Shown here: positions 24,509 through 33,820 of the stretch, one piece after another | How the letters are laid out: every line of letters starts with the position of its first letter | How positions within the stretch are numbered: the first letter of the stretch is position 1 | Origin: Mucilaginibacter rubeus | Lineage (GTDB): Bacteria; Bacteroidota; Bacteroidia; Sphingobacteriales; Sphingobacteriaceae | Length of the DNA stretch: 64,000 bases | Direction of reading: 5' to 3' | Assembly: GCF_003286415.2 (NCBI RefSeq) | Contig: NZ_CP043450.1 | Span: 7,192,001 to 7,256,000, forward strand | Translations under genes and position numbers: made by a program | Notes under the pieces: model-generated | Seen by the model: only the letters and a program-made list of their open reading frames with translations | What the model was told of the DNA's origin: nothing | Databases searched by the model: none

Positions 24509-26089
24509 TTAAACGCCTAACAACAACCTTGCAGGATCTTCCAATAATTGTTTAACCCTTACCAGGAAGCTTACTGATTCGCGGCCGTCAATGATACGGT
24601 GATCATATGATAAGGCAAGATACATCATTGGGCGGATAACTACCTGTCCGTTTACAGCTACCGGGCGCTCGATAATGTTGTGCATACCTAAAATAGCCGA
24701 TTGCGGGGCGTTAATGATAGGCGTTGATAACATTGAACCAAATACACCACCGTTAGTAATGGTGAAGGTACCGCCTGTCATTTCTGGGATGGTCAGTTTG
24801 TTTTCGCGGGCTTTACCGGCAAGTACCACAATAGCCTTTTCAATTTCGGCAAGGCTCATGCTATCAGCATTGCGGATAACCGGCACAACCAGACCTTTAG
24901 GGGCAGAAACAGCGATAGAGATATCAGCAAAATTGCTGTAAACAATCTCTTCACCTTCAATACGGGCACCAACAGCAGGCCAGTCTTTCAAAGCTTCTGT
25001 AACTGCTTTGGTAAAGAACGACATGAAGCCTAAGCCCACATTGTGTTTCTCTTTGAATTTATCTTTGTACTTAGCGCGCAATTCCATGATGGGCTGCATA
25101 TCAACCTCGTTGAAGGTAGTAAGCATAGCCGTTTCATTTTTAACCGATACCAAACGTTTAGCAACGGTTTTGCGCAGCGAGGTCATTTTCTCACGTTTTT
25201 CGTCCCTGGCACCACCAGTAGAGGTTGCAACCGGAGCGGCAGCAGGTTGAGCAGCCGGAGCAGCTGTTTTGGCTGCAGGGGCCTGCGCACCAAGGGCATC
25301 GCCTTTGGTAATACGGCCGTCAACACCTGAACCTGATACTGATTTTGGATCAACACCTTTTTCGGCTAATATTTTAGCGGCAGCAGGTGATGGTGTACCT
25401 GAAGCATAAGTTTTAGCACTTTCGGCAGCTGCACCACCACGAGGTGATTCATCAGCAGCGCTAACTACTGCAGGAGTAACCGGGGTAGCTGCAGGAGCAG
25501 AAGCGCCTGCGCCTTCAATAGTACAAACTACGGCACCAATAGGCAATACATCACCTTCTTTAGCAATAGTTTTTAATGTACCTGCTTTTTCTGCAGTAAG
25601 TTCAAATGTAGCTTTATCTGATTCCAGTTCGGCAATAGCTTCATCCATAGCAACTGCTTCACCATCTTTTTTGATCCAGCGTGATAAAGTAACTTCGGTG
25701 ATAGATTCACCAACCGGAGGTACCTTAATTTCAACTGATGCACCTGACGAAGCAGGGGCGGCAGCAACAGGCTCGGCGGCAACTGGTGCCGGAGCAGGTG
25801 CATTGGCTACAACTTCTGCCTGTGGTTGTGCGGCCGGAGCAGCAGCTTGCGCGCCACCATCTTCAATATTGGCAACAACAGCGCCAATGGCTAATACATC
25901 GCCTTCATTGGCAACGATTTTTAAAGTACCGGCTTTTTCGGCAGTAAGCTCAAAAGTAGCCTTGTCTGATTCCAGCTCGGCAATAACTTCGTCCATTTCC
26001 ACATGGTCTCCGTCTTTCTTTTTCCAGCTTGCAAGGGTTACTTCAGTAATTGATTCGCCTACGGTAGGCACCTTAATCGCTAAGCTCAT
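24509..26089 (-). CDS. sucB: 2-oxoglutarate dehydrogenase E2, dihydrolipoyl succinyltransferase with two lipoyl domains
   Basis: A 526-residue E2 subunit that transfers the succinyl group to CoA. Two lipoyl domains are present, each with the lysine in ELESDKATFEL (near residues 1-77 and about 122-198), joined by Ala/Pro-rich linkers. A peripheral subunit-binding domain follows (SPAAAKILAEKGVDPKSVSG then GVDGRITKGDAL). The catalytic domain ends with the active-site motif SYDHRIIDGRE. Most E2o proteins I know have one lipoyl domain, so the duplication is notable. Co-transcribed with sucA, 59 bases upstream on the minus strand. Confidence 0.95.
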   Translation of the reverse strand: MSLAIKVPTVGESITEVTLASWKKKDGDHVEMDEVIAELESDKATFELTAEKAGTLKIVANEGDVLAIGAVVANIEDGGAQAAAPAAQPQAEVVANAPAPAPVAAEPVAAAPASSGASVEIKVPPVGESITEVTLSRWIKKDGEAVAMDEAIAELESDKATFELTAEKAGTLKTIAKEGDVLPIGAVVCTIEGAGASAPAATPVTPAVVSAADESPRGGAAAESAKTYASGTPSPAAAKILAEKGVDPKSVSGSGVDGRITKGDALGAQAPAAKTAAPAAQPAAAPVATSTGGARDEKREKMTSLRKTVAKRLVSVKNETAMLTTFNEVDMQPIMELRAKYKDKFKEKHNVGLGFMSFFTKAVTEALKDWPAVGARIEGEEIVYSNFADISIAVSAPKGLVVPVIRNADSMSLAEIEKAIVVLAGKARENKLTIPEMTGGTFTITNGGVFGSMLSTPIINAPQSAILGMHNIIERPVAVNGQVVIRPMMYLALSYDHRIIDGRESVSFLVRVKQLLEDPARLLLGV

Positions 26090-26148
26090 ATTGTAGTTTG
26101 TAGATTTTATATTTTTTAATGGATTATGTCGGGATGCTTATTGACTGA

Positions 26149-28965
26149 TCAATCAGCACCGGCATCAGCCATTTTCTTTGTTGTTTTTTTTACTGATTCT
26201 TTAACTGTTTTACCGGCAGGTGCTTCAAAAGCTTTTGACACGATGTACAACTGCTGAGCGGCGTGCTGTTTAGCAAAACCGGTCGCGGTACTGCTACCCT
26301 CGATTCTTGAAATCACGCTCAGGTTAATCAATTTATCATTGTGGAATTTGCGGCAAATGTAAGGCCATGCACCCATGTTTTCAGGCTCTTCCTGTACCCA
26401 GATAAATTCGGCCTTTTCGTATTTGGCTTTAACTTTCAGGATTTGGGTAACCGGGGTTGGATAAAGTTGTTCAACACGTACTATAGCTACATCCTTGCGG
26501 TTATCGGCCTGCTGTTTATCTAACAGATCATAATATACTTTACCGGTACATAGCAATACGCGTTTTACCTTTTTAGGATCAACATAAGTATCATCAATCA
26601 GCTCGTGGAATTTACCATTAGTAAAGTCTTCAATTGGCGATACACATTTAGGGCTGCGCAGCAGGCTTTTTGGTGTAAAGATGATCAGCGGTTTGCGGAA
26701 ATCGCGGTGCATTTGCCTGCGCAAAATATGGAAGAAGTTGGCAGGAGTAGTACAGTTAGCTACCTGGATATTATCATCGGCACAAAGCTCCATAAAACGC
26801 TCAACCCGTGCAGATGAGTGCTCAGGGCCCTGGCCTTCGTAACCGTGAGGCAATAACATTACCAAACCATTACCACGCTGCCATTTAGTTTCGGCACTGG
26901 CAATGTATTGGTCAACAATGATCTGTGCACCGTTAAAAAAGTCGCCGAACTGGGCTTCCCAAATGGTTAAAGCGGTTGGGTTTGCCAACGCGTAACCATA
27001 TTCGAAGCCTAAAACACCATACTCAGATAATAAAGAGTTGTAGATGCTTAGTTTAGCTTCGGGGTTAATGGAAGCAAGCGGGGTAAATTCATCTTCCGAA
27101 TCAACCAGCGTTAACACCGCATGGCGATGCGAGAAGGTGCCGCGTTTTACGTCCTCACCACTCAGCCTGATAGGATAACCTTCTTTCAACAAGGTACCAT
27201 AGGCAAGTAACTCGCCCATAGCCCAGTCAAATACTTTGGTTTTGTTTACCATTGCGCTGCGGTCTTCAAAAAGCTTTTCAATCTTTTTGAAAAACTCTTT
27301 ATTAGGAGGTAATACAGTTAGTTTATTACCTATTTCCAATAACTCCTCTTCGGCTACAGACGTATCAACAGCTCTTACTAACTCTTTGTGACTTGCCAAG
27401 TGCAGGCCGCTCCAGGCACCTTCAAACATGGCGATGGTATCGGTAAACCTTTCTTCTGATTTTACTTCGTCAAGTTTTTGCTGTAACTCATCTTTAAAGG
27501 CTTTTTCGATGCCTTTAAGATATTCAGCATTAATGCTGCCTTCGTCAATCAGTTTTTGATTGTAGATTTTAAGCGGGTTTGGATGGGCATCGATAGCTTT
27601 GTATAACAATGGCTGGGTGAATTTAGGCTCATCAGCTTCATTGTGGCCATAGCGGCGATAGCAAAGGATATCGATAAAAACATCCTCATTAAATACCTGC
27701 CTGTATTCCATAGCCAGGTTTACAACATAAGCCAAAGCTTCAACATCGTCACCATTTACGTGGAAAACCGGCGAAAGCACAGTTTTGGCAACATCGGTAC
27801 AGTAAGTACTTGAGCGCGCGTCTTTATAGTTAGTGGTAAAACCTATCTGGTTGTTAATAACAAGGTGAATGGTACCACCAGTGCGGTAGCCATCCAGTTT
27901 TTCCATTTGTAAAACTTCATATACGATACCCTGACCGGCAATTGAAGCATCGCCATGAATCAGGATCGGAGCGATCTTTGAATGGTCGCCGCCATATTTA
28001 AAGTCGATTTTTGAACGGGTAATACCCTCAACAACCGGATCAACAGCCTCCAGGTGCGATGGGTTAGGGCAAAGGCTCAGGTGAACTTTTTTGCCGCTTT
28101 TGGTATGCACGTCGGTTGAAAAACCTAAATGGTATTTCACGTCACCACCAAATGGTGATTCTGAATCGTAGTTTTTACCTTCAAACTCAGAGAATACCTC
28201 TTTATAGGTTTTCTCCATGATATTGGTCAACACATTCAAACGACCGCGGTGCGCCATACCGATGATGAACTCTTCGATACCCAGATCGGCACCTTTTTTA
28301 ATTACCGAGTCCATTGAAGGGATCAGTGCTTCTGCGCCTTCTAACGAGAAACGTTTTTGACCAAGGAATTTGGTACCTAAAAAGTTTTCGAAAGTTACAG
28401 CTTCGTTTAGTTTGCTCAACATTTCCTTCTTTTCATCAAGGGTGAAAGAAGGGGTATTGCGACGGCTTTCCATCCGCTCTTCAAACCATTTTATTTTAAT
28501 AGGGTTGCGGATGTATTTATACTCTGTACCTATTGAACGGCAATAAGTATCCTCAAGCAGCTGACGAATGTCACGCAATTTGGCCGCGCCTAAACCAACT
28601 TCAACACCGGCGTTAAAAACAGTGTCAAGGTCGGCGTCGCTTAAACCAAAAGTTTCAAGCTCTTTGCCCGGGAAATAATGGCGGCGTTCGCGAACCGGGT
28701 TTGTTTTTGCAAACAAATGCCCGCGCGAGCGGTAACCATCTATCATGTTTAATACGTTGATCTCCTTTAAGAAATGTTCAGGAGTAGCTTCACCAACAGC
28801 AGATGGTGCAATTGCGGCAGAGGCATCAGTGTCTTTACCAAAATCAAATCCTTCAAAGAATTTTTGCCATCCGTAATCGACTGATTCCGGTTCCTGTTTG
28901 TACTGTTCGTATAGGGAAGATATGTAGGCAGCGTTTCCGCTATTTATATAATTGAGACGATCCAT
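26149..28965 (-). CDS. sucA: 2-oxoglutarate dehydrogenase E1 component
   Basis: A 938-residue thiamine-diphosphate enzyme that decarboxylates 2-oxoglutarate in the TCA cycle. The N-terminus (YINSGNAAYISSLYEQYKQE) is the E1o form. Core motifs are MAHRGRLNVLTNIM, ILIHGDASIAGQGIVYE, DILCYRRYGHNEADEP and LLPHGYEGQGPEHSSAR, with GPEHSS conserved. The last 30 or so residues (EAPAGKTVKESVKKTTKKMA) form a Lys-rich tail beyond the usual end. First gene of the sucA-sucB unit. Confidence 0.97.
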   Translation of the reverse strand: MDRLNYINSGNAAYISSLYEQYKQEPESVDYGWQKFFEGFDFGKDTDASAAIAPSAVGEATPEHFLKEINVLNMIDGYRSRGHLFAKTNPVRERRHYFPGKELETFGLSDADLDTVFNAGVEVGLGAAKLRDIRQLLEDTYCRSIGTEYKYIRNPIKIKWFEERMESRRNTPSFTLDEKKEMLSKLNEAVTFENFLGTKFLGQKRFSLEGAEALIPSMDSVIKKGADLGIEEFIIGMAHRGRLNVLTNIMEKTYKEVFSEFEGKNYDSESPFGGDVKYHLGFSTDVHTKSGKKVHLSLCPNPSHLEAVDPVVEGITRSKIDFKYGGDHSKIAPILIHGDASIAGQGIVYEVLQMEKLDGYRTGGTIHLVINNQIGFTTNYKDARSSTYCTDVAKTVLSPVFHVNGDDVEALAYVVNLAMEYRQVFNEDVFIDILCYRRYGHNEADEPKFTQPLLYKAIDAHPNPLKIYNQKLIDEGSINAEYLKGIEKAFKDELQQKLDEVKSEERFTDTIAMFEGAWSGLHLASHKELVRAVDTSVAEEELLEIGNKLTVLPPNKEFFKKIEKLFEDRSAMVNKTKVFDWAMGELLAYGTLLKEGYPIRLSGEDVKRGTFSHRHAVLTLVDSEDEFTPLASINPEAKLSIYNSLLSEYGVLGFEYGYALANPTALTIWEAQFGDFFNGAQIIVDQYIASAETKWQRGNGLVMLLPHGYEGQGPEHSSARVERFMELCADDNIQVANCTTPANFFHILRRQMHRDFRKPLIIFTPKSLLRSPKCVSPIEDFTNGKFHELIDDTYVDPKKVKRVLLCTGKVYYDLLDKQQADNRKDVAIVRVEQLYPTPVTQILKVKAKYEKAEFIWVQEEPENMGAWPYICRKFHNDKLINLSVISRIEGSSTATGFAKQHAAQQLYIVSKAFEAPAGKTVKESVKKTTKKMADAGAD

Positions 28966-28988
28966 GTGAAATTGTCTTTAAAACGGTA

Positions 28989-28996
28989 CAAAAGTA
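28989..28996 (-). promoter_or_regulatory. Candidate -7 promoter element TACTTTTG for sucAB
   Basis: The minus strand reads TACTTTTG 24-31 bases ahead of the sucA start codon, an exact TAnnTTTG match. No clear -33 TTG. The rest of the 255-base gap to the gene at 29221 is very A/T rich. Confidence 0.5.
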
Positions 28997-29146
28997 AGCA
29001 TAAGGGACTATATACTTTATAATTAATTTCTAATTGTTTGTGTTGATTTTACATGATGGTAGTTAAATTATGTTACATACATATAAACAGCAATATTGTT
29101 GGTTTTATTTTTAGCCATTGCATTATTAAGTCTACGGTGTTAATTA

Positions 29147-29179
29147 ATGATATATATTTATATGATAAGTATATATCAT
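29147..29179. promoter_or_regulatory. Inverted repeat ahead of the secreted HExxH protein gene
   Basis: ATGATATATA (29147-29156) and TATATATCAT (29170-29179) pair perfectly over 10 bases with a 13-base spacer. A weak -7-like TATCTTTA follows at 29191-29198, and the start codon is at 29221. Possible regulator site; the surroundings are A/T rich, so chance is a real alternative. Confidence 0.3.
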
Positions 29180-29220
29180 TGAAATATTGCTATCTTTAAT
29201 GCAACTAAACCTTATATGAT

Positions 29221-30747
29221 ATGTTGAAATTTAAAATATTTCCAATTTATGGAAAATTAACCTTAGCCTTATCGTTTGTTTTAATACTTGCTGTGATTGT
29301 TGGCAGTTGTAAAAAGGATTTTTCGTCATCACCGCAGGTAATTACTGATCCTGCAATAAATAAAGCCAAAACCTGGTATGAAGGTACATATTTAGCAAAC
29401 CAGGGTAATTTAGCTGTACAAGCCACTAATACAAATACCGATTGGAACCAGCGTATTAAGCCAGATTGGCAGCATCCGGATAGTTATACAAAGCTTAATA
29501 AGAATGTGATTGAAATGCCGGTTGATCCCGGAAGTAAATTTAGCTCTGGGTTAAAAGTTGGAAAATATAGTCTGAATAAAAAATATAGCCGGAGTTATTT
29601 TTTGTTGCTGAATGACGGCAATAAGTATGAGGCGTATGTAATGATGGTTATTGCCGATTCGGCTTATGTCGGGAGTAATCTGTCGAAACTTGGCAATAAC
29701 ACCTACCATAAACATGATGATAACTTTGGTGGCCTTGTGCTTTATTTTACGCCCCAGGGTAACTATTTGAATGGATATTGTTATAAGAACGGCAAGCTTG
29801 TTACCAAAACCTCAGATCAATCAGGTGGGAGACAAAAAGTACAAAGTACCAGCGTGAACAAATTAACTCCTGATCTTACACAGGCTCCCACTAACTGCAC
29901 CGATTGGTATATTGATACTTATGTTGATGATGTATTGGTAAGTTCTGATTATATTGGTACTACATGTGATGAAGGCGATCCTAACACGGGTGGCGGTGGT
30001 GGCGGAGGAGGAAGTACTACACCTCCCCCAACGCCATGTAACCCTGCTGCTGCTGAAAGTGTTAATAACACAGGAACGCTACAAGCAGATGGTGTACAGG
30101 TGCAAAAAGTTCAGCCAATTGATGGCGGTGGTGGTTTTCCTCCACCAGGCGGGGAGCCATGCCCACATGGTGGACAAACAACAAGTCAAACAATAACGAA
30201 CAATGTAAAAAATCCTTGTTTACGCAGCATGGTCGATCAAACAATAGTTTCTGGCGTAAGCACTCAGATTAATAGTTTAATTAAAGGTGTATTTGGAGAG
30301 TCCACAACCATAAATCTTGCTTTTGAAGATGTCAATACTTTACCGAGTTATGCTGATGGCGCAACTTTACCTAATGATGGGATTGTTAATGGAGCTCTTG
30401 ATGCGAGTATACAGCTTAACGTAAATTTGCTGCCTAATTATTCTCAAGAATATATAGCTCGGGTGATTATGCACGAAGCGCTACATGCTTATATGGATTC
30501 ACAAGGAATTGTTGCAGATGAACAGCATGAAAGTATGATTATAAATTATGTATCAAAAATGGCATCCTCATTAAGAGTGATGTTCCCCAATTTAACCGAA
30601 GTTGATGCAAAAAACCTTTCTTTAGGGGGGCTACAGTTAACAGATTCGTTTCGGACTCAAATTCAAAATGATATGAAGTTATCAGGAGATTTCGCTGCTA
30701 TTAATTCTGCTTATTCAGTAGGCTCTCTTGGTACCAGATGCCATTAA
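29221..30747 (+). CDS. Secreted lipoprotein with HExxH zinc-peptidase-like motif
   Basis: A 508-residue protein. An N-terminal helix and lipobox end in GSC (LAVIVGSCKKDF), so it is lipid anchored. Residues about 45-210 form a beta-rich domain (YSRSYFLLLNDGNKYEAYVM) with an aromatic strand pattern. A linker with eight glycines and TTPPPTPC separates it from the second half. That half contains VIMHEALHAYMD, an HEALH zinc motif, followed by DEQHESMIINYVSK, where Glu could be the third ligand as in gluzincins. Protease activity is inferred only. It looks richer in A/T than its neighbours. I do not recognise a named family. Confidence 0.65.
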   Translation: MLKFKIFPIYGKLTLALSFVLILAVIVGSCKKDFSSSPQVITDPAINKAKTWYEGTYLANQGNLAVQATNTNTDWNQRIKPDWQHPDSYTKLNKNVIEMPVDPGSKFSSGLKVGKYSLNKKYSRSYFLLLNDGNKYEAYVMMVIADSAYVGSNLSKLGNNTYHKHDDNFGGLVLYFTPQGNYLNGYCYKNGKLVTKTSDQSGGRQKVQSTSVNKLTPDLTQAPTNCTDWYIDTYVDDVLVSSDYIGTTCDEGDPNTGGGGGGGGSTTPPPTPCNPAAAESVNNTGTLQADGVQVQKVQPIDGGGGFPPPGGEPCPHGGQTTSQTITNNVKNPCLRSMVDQTIVSGVSTQINSLIKGVFGESTTINLAFEDVNTLPSYADGATLPNDGIVNGALDASIQLNVNLLPNYSQEYIARVIMHEALHAYMDSQGIVADEQHESMIINYVSKMASSLRVMFPNLTEVDAKNLSLGGLQLTDSFRTQIQNDMKLSGDFAAINSAYSVGSLGTRCH

Positions 30748-30767
30748 AATCAATTAATATCAACACA

Positions 30768-31304
30768 ATGAAAAAAAACAATTATTGCATAAAGCTGATA
30801 ATGATGATATCATTTTTGGCGCTCAATAATGTGCCGGGTTGGTGCATTGGCTATATTAAAAACGGCTCCCAATCTAATCTGCAATCAGATAGCGATGTTA
30901 CAACAGGGAGGATATACCGCGCAATTTATAACACTTACAATAATCCTTATTATTGGAAGAAAAGCCTCAAGCCAACTTTTACGACACTAAAAATAGATGT
31001 CAGTAAAAAAGGGAGTATCACAGATATACGTTTTTCTGATAGTGCCGATAGTTTGTTTAAAGCTGAATTTGAACAAAATATTAAAAAATTCAGATCAATT
31101 GCAGATCAATGGGTGAAATCAAAATCATACAAAGGTATTTCTCTTTTGATTCCTGTTTATTATGAGACGAAGTATGAATTAAAGCCAACTGTTGGTTACG
31201 ATGATGTGGAATTTGTGTTAAAATTTAACAAAAAAGCTTTCACTGGGAATACTGTCCTATTACGACCAGTCACAATCAGGGTACTTAATAACGGAAATAG
31301 TTAA
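30768..31304 (+). CDS. Secreted protein resembling a TonB C-terminal domain
   Basis: The start at 30768 (MKKNNYCIKLIMMISFLALN) gives 178 residues with a signal peptide; the ATG at 30738 overlaps the previous gene. The body has the pattern of a TonB-C-like fold: FTTLKIDVSKKGSITDIRFS, then a helix DSLFKAEFEQNIKKFRSI and ISLLIPVYYETKYEL. It has no membrane anchor apart from the signal, so it would act in the periplasm. It lies 20 bases after the HExxH lipoprotein and is probably cotranscribed and functionally linked. The codon and base bias is strongly A/T, like that gene. Function unknown. Confidence 0.55.
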   Translation: MKKNNYCIKLIMMISFLALNNVPGWCIGYIKNGSQSNLQSDSDVTTGRIYRAIYNTYNNPYYWKKSLKPTFTTLKIDVSKKGSITDIRFSDSADSLFKAEFEQNIKKFRSIADQWVKSKSYKGISLLIPVYYETKYELKPTVGYDDVEFVLKFNKKAFTGNTVLLRPVTIRVLNNGNS

Positions 31305-31362
31305 TTCAACCTCTTGCTCAAACCCGTAAGGTGAGGGTTTAGAAAAATAAAAAAGATATTAT

Positions 31363-32658
31363 TCAAACACCAACCAGGTCTCCTGCCTCATCTATAGATG
31401 AAGGTTGCCAGGTATTAACAAAATCGGTTTTGGCTTCAAGCTCTTTAGGAAGCTTGGTAGCTATGGCATATTTGCTCTCCTTGGCATCATTAACACCGGC
31501 AATAAAGGCCCAGTTTCCCCAGTTGCTAGCCGGCGAGTAATCAATCAGTTTTTCTTCAAAATAAGCGGCGCCCTGGGTCCAGTCGGCCTTGAGGGTATTT
31601 ACGAGGTAACCGGCTACCACCTGCCGGTTTTGATTGCTGATGAAGCCTGTAGCGTTAAGCTCGTGCATGGCGGCATCTATCAGCGGCACGCCTGTTTCTC
31701 CATTTTTCCATTTCTGGAGCAGTAGTTCAGCATCGGGTGCAAGGTCCTGCACTTCATCTTTGGCTTTGATGAATTTTTGTCCATGCTTTTTAAACATGAA
31801 CCTGAAATAATCGCGCCAAAGCAATTCAAGCTTTAACAAGTTACCATTGCTGCCATACTTCTGAATTTCCCAGTAAACCTGGCGCGGTGATATACAACCT
31901 ATAGAAAGCCAAGGAGAAAGTTTTGAAGAAAACTCGGTGCCATTACGGCCATTTTTTTGCTTTATAGCAATATCAAGTTGCGAAAAGTACTTATGCATTT
32001 GTACCAGCGCTGCAGTTTCACCACCCTGGAAATATTCGGCAGCACGGGGATCATCAACGGGTTCGGTTAAGCCTAACTGCTGTAAGGTCGGCAATTCACC
32101 CGCATCTGTAATTTCAGGAACGCTGATATGATCAGGAGTTGATACACATGAACGAACATTGCTATCGCGTTCCACTTTCTTTTTAAAAACCGCGAAGCTA
32201 TCGGGGATATCTTTTATCGGGAAAGGAAGATCTTCCTTATGGTACATGGTATGGCCGATAAAATGTTTGAGGTTAAGCCTCATTTTCCACAGGGCTGCTT
32301 CAACCTCTTCAGAAATGTTGGTTTCTTCATAAGCCACTTCACGGTGATGGTAAACCTCATTTACGTGATATTCTTCGGCAAGCTGCGGGATCACATCTGA
32401 AGGGTTACCAATGCGGATCATAAGTTCGGCACCAAAGCCCTGTAAGTTTTTCCGGAGATCGGCAACGGCTTCCAATAAAAACCTTGCCCGGAAACTCCCT
32501 GTTTTTGGAGCGCCACTTGATGTTGGCTGAAAATAATAAGGATCGAAACAATAAACCGGCAGTACTTTATCAGCCTTGCGAACAGCTTCTAACAAAATTT
32601 CGTTATCGTGAATACGCAAGTCATTTCTAAACCAAACCAGAATAGTTCTATCACTCAT
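31363..32658 (-). CDS. DASH-type cryptochrome / photolyase
   Basis: With start at 32658 (MSDRTILVWFRNDLRIHDNE) the protein has 431 residues. The longer frame up to 32754 adds a non-conserved head. The N-terminal photolyase alpha/beta domain is followed by the FAD domain: SSKLSPWLSIGCISPRQVYW, LLWRDYFRFMFKKHGQKFIK, and ATGFISNQNRQVVAGYLVNT, then DYSPASNWGNWAFIAGVNDA. The end (KTDFVNTWQPSS) fits the DASH class, which repairs UV dimers in single-stranded DNA using FAD and a folate antenna. It stands alone on the minus strand. Confidence 0.92.
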   Translation of the reverse strand: MSDRTILVWFRNDLRIHDNEILLEAVRKADKVLPVYCFDPYYFQPTSSGAPKTGSFRARFLLEAVADLRKNLQGFGAELMIRIGNPSDVIPQLAEEYHVNEVYHHREVAYEETNISEEVEAALWKMRLNLKHFIGHTMYHKEDLPFPIKDIPDSFAVFKKKVERDSNVRSCVSTPDHISVPEITDAGELPTLQQLGLTEPVDDPRAAEYFQGGETAALVQMHKYFSQLDIAIKQKNGRNGTEFSSKLSPWLSIGCISPRQVYWEIQKYGSNGNLLKLELLWRDYFRFMFKKHGQKFIKAKDEVQDLAPDAELLLQKWKNGETGVPLIDAAMHELNATGFISNQNRQVVAGYLVNTLKADWTQGAAYFEEKLIDYSPASNWGNWAFIAGVNDAKESKYAIATKLPKELEAKTDFVNTWQPSSIDEAGDLVGV

Positions 32659-32914
32659 AGTTAAACAGGGGGTTAACTGAATAATGCAGTATGCAAATTT
32701 GCAATTTATTTGCGTTTTATGCACATTTTGCCACAACATTATGACACCATCCAAACATTTAATTATTTTATTAAACTAAGTAAAAAGCTTTTAGCCAACT
32801 AAAATAATTACAACCCGGGGTGTATAATTGTGTAAATATACGTAATTGCATGCAACTAAGTTATATCACGTAACCCGATGGCCGCCACCCATCAACCGTT
32901 AAATGAGCCCTGTC

Positions 32915-33721
32915 TTATTGATCGGATTTGATCTTAGCCCGGATAACAGAATCTTTTTGGGCAGGGGTAAGCTTGTAATTGAATTGAAACAGCGCACCTT
33001 CAAAATCGCCGTACGAAGGGTTGGGAATAACAATATACCTGCTGCCAAACTCGTTTTGCAATCTTTGTGTAGTTGTTATCCTGTTATCCTCCGCCGGATG
33101 ATTATCATACAGCATATCGAAATCGGGCAGGTTGTCGCCGCAGAGCAGCAGGATTTGATGTGTTTTTAAAACATTAAGCCTTCGTGCCTCCTTGCTTGAA
33201 GACGAGGTTTTGAGAAGCAAATGCTCATCGTCGGCAAAAGGCAAGCTGTACAGTTGTAAATTTTTTAAAGTACTCGCCCGCTCGTTTTCGTTACGGTTGG
33301 TGATGTAAAATATAGTGATACCTTTTGATGCCGCGTATTTGAAAAAGGCGGGTGCACCAGGTACGGTATCGGCTATGGCTTTATCTGTCCACTGTTTCCA
33401 GGTGGCGTCGCTGTAATCTAAATTTTGCAGGGCGCGGTGTGCGTCGTAAGGACTGTTATCCAGTAAGGTTTCGTCAATGTCGGTAACAATGGCCAGCGGT
33501 TTATCGCCGGGATTTTTAATGCCCTCGTCAACCCTAAACTTAGCTATATTATAGGCCTGGAAGCACAATGCCTTATACTCTGCCGCTCGTTGCTGCCATA
33601 ATGAAGCCCAGATTTTACCGTCATTAGTGATACCGGTATTTGAACTGGCAGTTTTTTTAACTGATGAGCAGGCGCTGAATAATAACAGGCCTGAAAGTAG
33701 ATAGCTATAGCTTTTTTTCAT
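32915..33721 (-). CDS. 5'-nucleotidase, lipoprotein e(P4) family acid phosphatase
   Basis: A 268-residue outer-membrane lipoprotein phosphatase of the HAD (DDDD) superfamily. It has a lipobox LLFSACSS, then the first Asp motif AIVTDIDETLLDNSPYDAHR, and motif FYITNRNENERASTLKNL. The last Asp pair lies in LLLCGDNLPDFDML. Length and order match e(P4) proteins that dephosphorylate nucleotides such as NMN and AMP at the cell surface. It is preceded by a palindromic repeat element and msrA on the same strand. Confidence 0.93.
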   Translation of the reverse strand: MKKSYSYLLSGLLLFSACSSVKKTASSNTGITNDGKIWASLWQQRAAEYKALCFQAYNIAKFRVDEGIKNPGDKPLAIVTDIDETLLDNSPYDAHRALQNLDYSDATWKQWTDKAIADTVPGAPAFFKYAASKGITIFYITNRNENERASTLKNLQLYSLPFADDEHLLLKTSSSSKEARRLNVLKTHQILLLCGDNLPDFDMLYDNHPAEDNRITTTQRLQNEFGSRYIVIPNPSYGDFEGALFQFNYKLTPAQKDSVIRAKIKSDQ

Positions 33722-33740
33722 GATGGTTGATTAAAGGGGG

Positions 33741-33813
33741 ATGTCAGTCTGAGCCTGTCGAAGACCGGTGCGAAGGGGCTTATCCACCATGCTTCGACAA
33801 GCTCAGCATAACA
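33741..33813. repeat. Dispersed palindrome with GAGCCTGTCGAAG / CTTCGACAAGCTC arms
   Basis: Outer ATGT / ACAT and inner CTGAGCCTGTCGAAG against CTTCGACAAGCTCAG pair with one mismatch. It lies between two minus-strand genes (msrA and the acid phosphatase). I know very similar arms as dispersed intergenic hairpins in many bacterial genomes; this is a different family from the GTCATTGCGAG elements. Confidence 0.75.
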
Positions 33814-33820
33814 TGCCTCT

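Noticed and set aside
25671..26096. Long open frame (141 codons) on the plus strand opposite sucB
   Set aside because: It mirrors the Ala/Pro-rich lipoyl linkers of sucB; the sucB domains are unmistakable and the shadow has low-complexity composition.
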